5,822 nt of DNA from the NCBI GenBank assembly GCA_003220975.1, contig QHTX01000022.1:4482-10303 (forward strand), read 5' to 3'. Every line of letters starts with the position of its first letter. Position 1 is the stretch's first letter. This document shows, piece by piece, positions 1 to 5,822 of the stretch. The stretch comes from Gemmatimonadota bacterium (GTDB lineage Bacteria; Gemmatimonadota; Gemmatimonadetes; Gemmatimonadales; GWC2-71-9). A program made the position numbers and the translations under genes. The notes under the pieces were generated by a model. The model saw only the letters and a program-made list of their open reading frames with translations. It was not told the DNA's origin and did no database searches.

Positions 1-1033
1 CGTCCATGATCATCATCGGGAACTCGGTGCCGCCGCCCTCGATGCGGTGCACGTTGGTGAGCTGTGGCCATTGATATGTCCCGAACAATGAGTCGAGCCA
101 GGCGAGCGCCGTCACGGTGCGCCCGACCGCCGTGCCGTTGCCCCACGTCGCCCGATCTTCCGGCAGGTACAGCACGCGCACCACCGCGCCGCCGTAGCGA
201 CCCTCTTCGTACATGTAGCGCGGGTTGAGCGAGAAGGCGAAATGGTGCACCTGTTCAGCTCGGAATCGCACGCATTTTCGCCCCGAGCCCACCTTGAGGT
301 CCGCGCACCGGGGAGCGGGGACCGGGGAGCGGTACCAATCGCGCTGGTAGTCGATCCTGAGCTGCGCGTCGGCCTTGGCGTGCTCCCACCCCGGATTCCC
401 CTCGACGGGCACGCCCGTAGCGCCGATCACCTGGTCGTCGGGGAGATCGAGCATCACGTCGTAGCTCGCGAACTCGCCGTAGAACTCGCCCGCCGGGTAG
501 AGGGGATGCGCCTCCCAGCCGTAGCGGTCGTAGACGACCACTTTGGGATACCACTGCGCGAAGTCGAAGCGCCGGCCCCGGCGCCCCTGGCGCCGCGGCA
601 GGGTGGAGGGCCGGGCCTGCCACGCGATCTCGACCGTCAGCGAGTCGCCCGGGGCGAGCGGCCGCGGCAGCGTCCAGTGGGCGACGGTCGAGTCGGGGGC
701 GTAAGGGTAATCGGGCGGCAGCGCCTCACCCATCAGGATGGCGGTGGTGATGCGCTCGAAGGCGTAGTCGGGGTCCTTCAGGTGCTGGAACCGCTCGCGC
801 CGCTCGGCCGAGTCGGCCGCTGCCCAGCGGGAGCCGGGGCGGAAGGCGTTCAGGTACTGGTGCACGTAGAAGTCGTGCAGCGTCACGGGCGAGCGGTTGA
901 CGTAGCTGATGCGCTCGCGCCCGCTCAACACCCCTGACGGCTCGTCGAGGGAGGCGGTGATGCGATAGGCGACTTGCTGCTGCCAGTAACCCGCGGTGTC
1001 GCGGGCGGCCAGAACGAGCAGGAGGGCGAGCAT
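1..1033 (-). CDS. M1 family metallopeptidase, N-terminal part (runs off window)
   Basis: The minus frame from ATG 1033 is open to base 1, giving 344 residues with no stop. M1 enzymes are zinc aminopeptidases; this one is probably periplasmic or surface-attached. The start MLALLLVLAA is a short hydrophobic, signal-like stretch. Residues 15-240 read as the M1 N-terminal beta domain, with the characteristic FAQWYPKVVVYDRYGW (158-173) and GEFYGEFASYDV (182-193) stretches. The segment EGGGTEFPMM (332-341) is this branch's version of the substrate-binding GAMEN loop. The HExxH zinc motif should lie just beyond the window edge, so catalytic competence cannot be judged. No other ATG, GTG or TTG lies in frame upstream before the TGA near 1150, so ATG 1033 is the only usual start, although no Shine-Dalgarno sequence precedes it. 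It is divergent from the lipoprotein gene. I am confident of the family and not of the substrate. Confidence 0.88.
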   Translation of the reverse strand, partial: MLALLLVLAARDTAGYWQQQVAYRITASLDEPSGVLSGRERISYVNRSPVTLHDFYVHQYLNAFRPGSRWAAADSAERRERFQHLKDPDYAFERITTAILMGEALPPDYPYAPDSTVAHWTLPRPLAPGDSLTVEIAWQARPSTLPRRQGRRGRRFDFAQWYPKVVVYDRYGWEAHPLYPAGEFYGEFASYDVMLDLPDDQVIGATGVPVEGNPGWEHAKADAQLRIDYQRDWYRSPVPAPRCADLKVGSGRKCVRFRAEQVHHFAFSLNPRYMYEEGRYGGAVVRVLYLPEDRATWGNGTAVGRTVTALAWLDSLFGTYQWPQLTNVHRIEGGGTEFPMMIMD

Positions 1034-1127
1034 TGGGACCGGGAAACTACACCCCGGAGGTCGGGGCGGGGAGGCGTGACGCGCGTTTCGGCTGTCGCTC
1101 GCGCGATTCGGACGCCGCTTCTCCCCA

Positions 1128-1178
1128 GGTGACTCCTCATGTTGAGCGCGCCGTCACAAACCTCGACAAGGAGTCACC
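1128..1178 (+). promoter_or_regulatory. Inverted repeat enclosing the ribosome binding site of the lipoprotein gene
   Basis: GGTGACTCCT at 1128-1137 is the exact reverse complement of AGGAGTCACC at 1169-1178, with 31 bases between. The right arm contains most of the AAGGAG ribosome binding site (1168-1173) and ends at the base before ATG 1179. In mRNA the hairpin would hide the ribosome binding site; in DNA the repeat could be an operator in the divergent intergenic region. The repeat is seen directly; the regulatory role is inferred. Confidence 0.5.
1168..1173 (+). promoter_or_regulatory. Ribosome binding site that decides the start at 1179
   Basis: AAGGAG lies 5 bases before ATG 1179 and is a near-perfect Shine-Dalgarno sequence. 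It supports ATG 1179, which opens with a lipoprotein signal peptide, over ATG 1139. The latter is preceded only by the weaker AGGTGA at 1127-1132 and opens with an arginine-rich sequence resembling no signal. Confidence 0.7.
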
Positions 1179-2374
1179 ATGTTGCGCCATACATCCTGTT
1201 ACGTGGTCGCCCTGGCGCTCGCGGGCGCGCTCGGGTGCAGGGACCGTCCGTCCGCCACCGGGCCGGACGGCGACGGGCCCGCGACCGCCACCACCCCGCG
1301 TCCCGCGACCATCGCCCCTCCCCCGAGTTCCGCTCGCGCGTGAAGGCCCAGCTCGACGCATCGCCGTTCCGCGAGCACAAGCTCCAGTTCCAGCGCTTCC
1401 TCCGAGCGGACAACGGTAACGCGCTCGCCGCGCTTGCCGGTGCAGCCGGCATCACGTCGGACGCCCTGGCCCGGCAGGCGGACCGCGCGATTCCGCTGGA
1501 GATGTATCTCCCGGTGCCGGAGCACCGGCACGCTTGGGCGGAGGCAGGGGGCGACGCGAACGTGCTCGTCGCCACCGCCATCGCCGACCACGACGTGCCC
1601 GTGGCCTTCGATGTCCACGGGAACCGGTCGCTGCTCAGCCCCAACACGCCCCCGGCGACGCCGGTGATCGCCCTCGTGCCCGTCGAGACCGACTTCTCCG
1701 TCCGACCCAGCTTCCTGCAGTACTGCGGTGACGAGTGCGGGGGGGGAGGCGGCGGAGGTGGAGGCAGCGGGCCGCCCCCGCCGACGCCCGGTCTCTACAT
1801 GACCCAGAGTCATTTCACACAAACGTTTGAGGGTTGGTTGAAAGGCAGCCCCGAATTTGAGGTCCATATCCTTGGGCAGAAGGACCAGACGGATTCGCTC
1901 AAGGACTACCAGTGCGCGGGAGAGCATCAGGCGAGCCCGTACTACTTCGACCAGAATGACCTCGACTGGTCGGGCAGCGTGATGCTGTACAGCAAGACGC
2001 AGCTCGACAACTATCACGCCGCACATCCGGCGCAAGACGTGCGCGTGTTCGTGGTGGAGGACGACGACACCGCGTGTGAGATCAAGACGACCAACGATTT
2101 CTGGCAGAACGTCGTGAATGCCGTGGACGGCGCCAACCAAGCGCTGACCGCCGGCAAGGACACGACGTCGTCCACTGCTGACAAGGCCTGGAAGTTCGCG
2201 AAGGCCATCCAGAAGCTACTGGCGGCCCTGGCATCGCTCATCAACACGAACGACGAGCTCCCCGGCAACGCGGTCCAGGACAACATCGCTGGAGAGTACC
2301 ACGACGGCTACAACTGGGTCGTGAAGGGAGAGAAGAACGTGACCAACGGTTGGATCAAACTGGAGATGCGTTGA
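1179..2374 (+). CDS. Putative exported lipoprotein, two-domain, with apparent frameshift near 1315-1324
   Basis: I do not recognise a characterised family. ATG 1179 opens with MLRHTSCYVV, a hydrophobic core and LAGALGC, a lipoprotein signal with Cys20 as lipidation site. That frame stops at TGA 1341-1343 after 54 codons. The body continues in the frame one base back, from about 1319 (SPEFRSRVKAQLD) to TGA 2372-2374. One extra base in the C-rich run 1315-1324 would join them into 398 residues. The N-terminal domain is alpha-rich, then beta-like, and ends near LVPVETDFS. A linker of nine glycines, SG and four prolines follows (about 1738-1785), then a C-terminal domain ending NGWIKLEMR. The body has four cysteines, which could form disulfides after export. 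The continuous frame could also begin at ATG 1139 (411 residues), but would then lack a signal peptide. The next gene starts on its stop codon. A real gene is likely; intactness is uncertain. Confidence 0.68.
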
Positions 2375-2967
2375 TGCGCCACCGCGCACTGCTCGCGCTC
2401 GGCCTCGCAATCGCCCTCCCATCGGGCCTCATGGCGCAGTGGAGTGTGGCCTTCGAGGCCACGGCTTCGTATTACGGCGGAGCCTCGCGTGACACGGCCG
2501 CCGACCCGATCTCGGTGCGGCCGCACCATCCGACCAGCTTCGGGCTGCGACTGGAGCGCTGCTTCGGGCAGGTGGGCGTGGGAATCAGTGCGGCGCTCGC
2601 CGGCCCGGATGTGATCGCCGAAAACAACAGCGCCGGTGCGATCGTCAAGAATGCGCTCGATCTGTTCGAGATAGCGCCCGAAGCCGCGGTTCTCGTGGGC
2701 CGGACGCCGTCGGGCGTGGCCGTGCGTTTCCACGCCGGTCCCCTGATTGACGTCTGGGCACCTCAGGGAGAAGACGCGCGCACGCGCGTGGGCGGCCACG
2801 CTGCACTCTCGCTCGAGTGGCCGCTCACCGCCCGGCTCGCCGGCTCGGTCCGGGGCGGGGTCGCGCTCACGAGCTCGCTCTTCAACGAGGGCGAGCTGCC
2901 GGGCGGGTTCGAGCTCCGCGCCATGTGGCGTCGCTCGGTGTCGCTCGGCCTGCGCTACCGCCTGTAG
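2374..2967 (+). CDS. Small putative outer-membrane beta-barrel protein
   Basis: This 197-residue protein has a clear signal peptide: MRHR, a hydrophobic core (residues 5-16) and likely cleavage after SGLMA (residue 21). The mature part alternates polar and hydrophobic residues in strand-like segments such as WSVAFEATASYY, SFGLRLERCFG and VGVGISAALAG. It ends SLGLRYRL, close to the C-terminal strand pattern of outer-membrane barrels, though the last residue is Leu rather than Phe. Its size suits about eight strands. ATG 2374 is chosen over TTG 2350 because it gives the signal peptide, has GGAG at 2362-2365 eight bases upstream, and shares one base with the preceding stop (TGATG). That junction implies translational coupling with the lipoprotein, and the two products may work together at the outer membrane. 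The substrate or role is unknown. There is a single cysteine, Cys63. Confidence 0.75.
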   Translation: MRHRALLALGLAIALPSGLMAQWSVAFEATASYYGGASRDTAADPISVRPHHPTSFGLRLERCFGQVGVGISAALAGPDVIAENNSAGAIVKNALDLFEIAPEAAVLVGRTPSGVAVRFHAGPLIDVWAPQGEDARTRVGGHAALSLEWPLTARLAGSVRGGVALTSSLFNEGELPGGFELRAMWRRSVSLGLRYRL

Positions 2968-2973
2968 GCGAAA

Positions 2974-3006
2974 CGGCGGCCCGGGGCACCCCCCCCCGGG
3001 CCGCCG
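2974..3006. terminator. GC-rich hairpin, probable bidirectional terminator
   Basis: CGGCGGCCCGGGG at 2974-2986 pairs perfectly with CCCCGGGCCGCCG at 2994-3006, a 13-bp stem with a 7-base loop. It lies between the convergent barrel gene (stop at 2967) and atpH (stop at 3033). Neither side has a strong U-tract: the minus side has only TTT and the plus side none. The stem is certain; intrinsic termination in both directions is inferred from position and stability. Confidence 0.7.
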
Positions 3007-3032
3007 TATCGCCGCGCCTCCCCCTTCTGCCG

Positions 3033-3581
3033 TTACTCTCCCGTGAGCATCCTGCGCCGCAGGGTGGCGAGCTTGCGCCGCACCGAGCCATCGAAGATGC
3101 GGTCGCCCACCCGCACGATCACGCCGCCCAGAATGCTCCTGTCGGCACGGAAGTGCGCCCGCACGTCCTTGCCGATTGCCTCCGTGAGCCGCGCCACGAT
3201 CTGCTGCTCGAGCCGGTCGTCCGGCTCCTCCACGAGCGTCACGCCCGCGTGCACGCGGTTGAGCTTCACGTCCACGAGCCCCTGGTACTCCTGGGACATC
3301 TGGCCGATCAGCCCCTGGCGGCCGCGCCGCACCACCGCCTGGAGAAACCGCACGAACTGGGGCGGGGCCACGTCCTCGAGCGCCCGCGCCAGCAGCTCGG
3401 CCTTGGTGGCCTTGGCGACGCGGGGCGACTCGAGCGCCACGGCGATGCGCTCCTCCGCCTGCACCGCGCCCGCCACGGCGTCGAGCAGCCGCCCATAGCG
3501 CTCCACGTCCTCTGTACCCTGCGCTGCGGCGGCGAGCAGCAGCGCCTCCGCATAGTTCCGCGCGACGACGCTGCCGTTCAC
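3033..3581 (-). CDS. atpH: F-type ATP synthase subunit delta
   Basis: This 182-residue protein caps F1 and binds the b stalk, holding the stator against rotation. The N-terminal VARNYAEAL (residues 6-14) and the C-terminal ILGGVIVRVGDRIFDGSVRRKL (150-171) are the two most conserved stretches of the OSCP/delta family. Length is normal for the family. Start is GTG 3581, the first codon before NGSVVARNYAEAL; it overlaps the atpF stop in the four bases GTGA, with GGAG 8 bases upstream inside atpF. The stop is TAA at 3035-3033. It is the last gene of the operon, followed by the hairpin at 2974-3006 and a convergent gene rather than by atpA. The same frame stays open upstream across atpF, but that extension is arginine- and alanine-rich nonsense. 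Confidence 0.95.
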   Translation of the reverse strand: MNGSVVARNYAEALLLAAAAQGTEDVERYGRLLDAVAGAVQAEERIAVALESPRVAKATKAELLARALEDVAPPQFVRFLQAVVRRGRQGLIGQMSQEYQGLVDVKLNRVHAGVTLVEEPDDRLEQQIVARLTEAIGKDVRAHFRADRSILGGVIVRVGDRIFDGSVRRKLATLRRRMLTGE

Positions 3582-4150
3582 CGGGCGCGCTCCAAGCCTT
3601 CGAGGTACTCCGTCACCAGGCGACGATTGGCCTCGGTGTCGAGGTGCGCCTCGATGAGCTTCGACGCCGCGGCGATCGTCAGGTCCACCGCTTCGCGCCG
3701 CAGCGCCAGCAACGCCTTCTCCTTCTCTTCGGCGATCTCCTTGCGCGCCCGCACCAGCAGCTGATCGTACTCCTCCCGCGCCCGGGCGAGCAGCGCTTCC
3801 CGTTCCTTTTCGGCCACCACGCGCGCCTTCGCGATGATCTCCTGGGCCTCCGCGTGCCCGGCGGCGAGCAACCGCTTCTGCTCCTCGAGCAGCGCGGCGG
3901 CCTCCTGCCGCTGCTTTTCCGCCTCGGCGAGCTGCCGCTCCAGCTTCTGCTCCCGCTCCCGCACGGCGGCGAGCAGCACGGGCCAAGCGCTCCGCTTCAG
4001 GACGTAGAGCAGCGTCGCGAAGACGACCAGCGTCCAGATGACCAGGCCGCCGTCGACGCTGAGCGGCCCCCCCCCGCCGCCTTCCTGCGCCCGCGCCGGC
4101 ATCGCGGTGCCGGCGACACCGAGCAGCACCAGCCACGTCGTCTTCCGCAT
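3578..4150 (-). CDS. atpF: F-type ATP synthase subunit b, with signal-peptide-like N-terminus
   Basis: This 190-residue protein is the peripheral stalk linking the membrane a subunit to delta on F1. Residues 1-22 (MRKTTWLVLLGVAGTAMPARAQ) look like a cleavable signal peptide with an ARA-Q site. A five-glycine stretch follows, then the membrane segment at about 35-51 (GLVIWTLVVFATLLYVL). A long charged helix rich in Glu, Lys, Arg and Ala runs from about 60 to 155 and is the dimeric coiled coil. The C-terminal AVDLTIAAASKLIEAHLD is typical of the delta-binding end. Without the leader the length matches the usual 155-170 residues. ATG 4150 lies 3 bases after the atpE stop, with only a weak distant AAGGTG, so translation probably depends on coupling. 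The glycine stretch is encoded by a run of nine cytosines (plus strand, 4067-4075), a site prone to length errors. Confidence 0.95.
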   Translation of the reverse strand: MRKTTWLVLLGVAGTAMPARAQEGGGGGPLSVDGGLVIWTLVVFATLLYVLKRSAWPVLLAAVREREQKLERQLAEAEKQRQEAAALLEEQKRLLAAGHAEAQEIIAKARVVAEKEREALLARAREEYDQLLVRARKEIAEEKEKALLALRREAVDLTIAAASKLIEAHLDTEANRRLVTEYLEGLERAR

Positions 4151-4153
4151 ACG

Positions 4154-4459
<306 letters not shown>

Positions 4460-5395
4460 TTAGTGCTCGGCGCGCATCAGTCCGATGAATACGCTGGTGA
4501 GCAGCGTAAACACGAACGCCTGCAGAAACGCGACGAACAGCTCCAGCAGCATGATCCCGGTGGCCATGGCCGACGCCGCCACGCCCACGAGGTAGCTCTG
4601 GAAGAAGAACGTCAGCCCGATCAGCGCCAGCACTACGACGTGCCCCGCCGTCATGTTGGCGAACAACCGCACCGCCAGCGCGAACGGCTTGGCGAGCTTC
4701 CCGATGATCTCGATCGGGGTCATGATCACCAGCATCACCGGCTTGAGCAGCGTCGGGAGACCCGCCGGTAGAAAGAAGATCGTCCCGAGATAGCCGTTCA
4801 GGCCGAGCGCCCGCATCCCCGAGATCTCGATCACGGCGAACGACACCAGCGCCATCGCCCCCGTGACCGCGATGTTGGACGTCGGCGTCGCGCTCCACGG
4901 CAGAAGGCCCAGCAGATTGCACGTCAGGATGAAGAAGAACACCGTGAGCAGATAGTTGACGTAGCCCTCGCCGTGGGGGCCGACGTTCGGCAAGATCACC
5001 TCCTGCCGGATGTAGAGCACCATCGCCTCCATCGCGGCCGCGAACCCGCGCGGCGGACGGCCCTGGGCCTGCGCCCGCGCGACCCCCCGGGAGGTGTAGA
5101 GGAACACGAGCGCGACGAGCACCGCCGCCAGCGTGAGGAACACGGCGTGCCTCGTGGGTGACAGATCGATCGTGACGCCGCCGACGTGGATCGGCGGGAG
5201 CCGCGGTAGCTGTTTCACCACGTAGTAGGGGGCCTTCCAGGAGGGCAGCTCGATCGAGTGCGAGTTGCCCAGGTGCTCCATGATGTCGATCTCGTTCGAC
5301 GGACGGGGGGCGGGAGCCCGCTCCTGGGCCGTCGCGGTCCGTCCCGCGAGCGCCAGCAGCACCGCGATCACGCACCTCGGCCCCAAGCGGCTCAT
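4460..5395 (-). CDS. atpB: F-type ATP synthase subunit a, with signal peptide and exported N-terminal extension
   Basis: This 311-residue protein holds the two proton half-channels beside the c ring. The essential arginine is Arg243 in ALAVRLFANMTAGH, the family hallmark, and PWSATPTSNIAVT (166-178) is the second conserved block. Membrane helices are visible at about 83-101, 146-165, 176-191, 219-233, 240-265 and 275-308. Residues 1-24 (MSRLGPR, hydrophobic core, TATAQ) look like a cleavable signal peptide, followed by an exported segment of about 55 residues containing IMEHLGNSHSIELP. This makes the protein longer than the 270-residue Escherichia coli form; similar extended forms occur in Bacteroidota, from memory. 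ATG 5395 overlaps the preceding stop as ATGA and gives the signal peptide; the longer open frame upstream is not protein-like. Confidence 0.96.
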   Translation of the reverse strand: MSRLGPRCVIAVLLALAGRTATAQERAPAPRPSNEIDIMEHLGNSHSIELPSWKAPYYVVKQLPRLPPIHVGGVTIDLSPTRHAVFLTLAAVLVALVFLYTSRGVARAQAQGRPPRGFAAAMEAMVLYIRQEVILPNVGPHGEGYVNYLLTVFFFILTCNLLGLLPWSATPTSNIAVTGAMALVSFAVIEISGMRALGLNGYLGTIFFLPAGLPTLLKPVMLVIMTPIEIIGKLAKPFALAVRLFANMTAGHVVVLALIGLTFFFQSYLVGVAASAMATGIMLLELFVAFLQAFVFTLLTSVFIGLMRAEH

Positions 5396-5736
5396 CGCAC
5401 GACCAGTGCCTCCACGATCACGCAGGACATCAGCACGGCCACGAGAGTGATGAGGGTGGCCCCGAGCTCGAGCCCCACCTTCGGCGCGATCACGAAGCCG
5501 CATGCCGCCACGACCGCGAGGCGGGCGGCGATGCCGGCCGTCCACACCAGCAGGAACCGCTCGGTCCCGATCGCCCGCACCAGCCACCAGCCGAGCGGGC
5601 CCTGCAGGGCGAGCGCGATCGCCAGCGCGACCCACACCCCGGTGCGCGCGGCTGGCGGGAGCAGCACGAAGCTAAGCGCGAGCGTCGCTGCGGCAACCGT
5701 GGCGACGCCGGCCAGGTAGCGGCGGCCCGCCGTCAC
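5392..5736 (-). CDS. atpI: Small four-helix membrane protein, probable ATP synthase subunit I
   Basis: This 114-residue protein has four hydrophobic segments, at about 7-27, 32-54, 61-84 and 92-111, joined by very short loops. Size, topology and position directly before atpB fit the AtpI family, which helps assemble the c ring and has been linked to Mg2+ handling. I see no motif that proves the family, since AtpI sequences vary greatly. Start is GTG 5736, preceded by a purine-rich AAGGGGGG and overlapping the previous stop as GTGA; the end overlaps atpB as ATGA. This double coupling supports a role in the same complex. It could instead be a lineage-specific membrane protein that replaced AtpI. 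Confidence 0.72.
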   Translation of the reverse strand: MTAGRRYLAGVATVAAATLALSFVLLPPAARTGVWVALAIALALQGPLGWWLVRAIGTERFLLVWTAGIAARLAVVAACGFVIAPKVGLELGATLITLVAVLMSCVIVEALVVR

Positions 5737-5822
5737 GCGCCCCCCTTCCCGTCCGTTCCCCCGTTCTTGTCGGCTTTCGAGAGCTCCCGGATCAGCGAGT
5801 ACAGCATACCGCCGAAGCCGAG
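5733..5822 (-). CDS. C-terminal end of an AtpZ/AtpI-type membrane protein (runs off window)
   Basis: The frame enters at base 5822 and ends at TGA 5735-5733, giving 29 residues: LGFGGMLYSLIRELSKADK and a Gly/Lys-rich tail. The glycine-spaced helix followed by LIREL and a charged end resembles the C-terminus of the short two-helix AtpZ family, which commonly precedes atpI in ATP synthase operons. The stop overlaps the next start as GTGA. Only the tail is visible, so the call rests on that helix and on position. Confidence 0.6.
   Translation of the reverse strand, partial: LGFGGMLYSLIRELSKADKNGGTDGKGGA

Noticed and set aside
242..937. Long plus-strand open frame over the peptidase gene
   Set aside because: It lies antisense to a clear M1 peptidase; its translation is rich in Arg, Val, Gly and Pro with no domain, as expected of a shadow frame in GC-rich DNA.
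1034..1178. Classical sigma-70 promoters in the divergent intergenic region
   Set aside because: I found no convincing -35/-10 pair on either strand; TTGAGC at 1142 has no suitable -10 partner upstream of the gene start.
1315..1325. Programmed -1 ribosomal frameshift joining signal peptide and lipoprotein body
   Set aside because: The needed shift direction is -1, but CCCCTCCCCCG does not form the usual X XXY YYZ slippery heptamer in the right frame, and no clear downstream stimulator was identified. A missing base is the simpler explanation.
1199..2140. 313-codon minus-strand frame opposite the lipoprotein
   Set aside because: Its composition is Arg/Val/His-rich without recognisable motifs, and the plus strand has an export signal, ribosome binding site and a coupled neighbour.
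2350..2373. TTG 2350 as start of the barrel protein
   Set aside because: It would add eight residues (with Asp) ahead of a typical signal peptide; ATG 2374 has a ribosome binding site and a stop/start overlap.
3582..4136. Extension of the atpH frame upstream through atpF, giving a 367-residue protein
   Set aside because: The first half is low-complexity Arg/Ala/Gly sequence out of frame with subunit b; the conserved delta sequence begins at GTG 3581, coupled to the atpF stop.

Overview
The window is compact, GC-rich bacterial chromosome with almost no non-coding space. The style of its proteins suggests a Gram-negative bacterium of the Gemmatimonadota or a related FCB-type lineage. That style includes an M1 peptidase of the type common there, ATP synthase a and b subunits with cleavable-looking signal peptides, and a small exported beta-barrel. 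The taxon is an inference; no rRNA or other marker is present.

Layout. (1) Positions 1-1033, minus strand: the N-terminal 344 residues of an exported M1-family metallopeptidase, cut by the window edge before its zinc site. (2) Positions 1034-1178: a 145-base divergent intergenic region ending in a perfect 10-bp inverted repeat whose right arm covers the ribosome binding site of the next gene. (3) Positions 1179-2967, plus strand: a tightly coupled pair. The first gene is a putative exported lipoprotein of no family I recognise; its signal peptide and body lie in different frames. The second is a small putative outer-membrane beta-barrel starting at a TGATG stop/start junction. (4) Positions 2974-3006: a strong GC hairpin between convergent genes, a likely bidirectional terminator. 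(5) Positions 3033-5822, minus strand: the Fo part of an F-type ATP synthase operon, transcribed in the order atpZ-like (partial), atpI-like, atpB (a), atpE (c), atpF (b), atpH (delta). Genes overlap by 4 bases at three junctions.

The ATP synthase genes encode the membrane rotor and stator: the a/c proton channel, the b stalk, the delta cap that joins the stalk to F1, and two small membrane proteins of the assembly-factor type. The operon ends after atpH, so the F1 catalytic genes (alpha, gamma, beta, epsilon) do not follow here and must be encoded elsewhere. The c subunit lacks the sodium-binding residues, so proton coupling is expected.

The least explained part is the plus-strand lipoprotein/barrel pair. 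It combines an apparent one-base frameshift, a hairpin that could hide the ribosome binding site, and a two-domain protein with a polyglycine linker at which GC content drops sharply. No mobile element, CRISPR array, tRNA or rRNA was seen.
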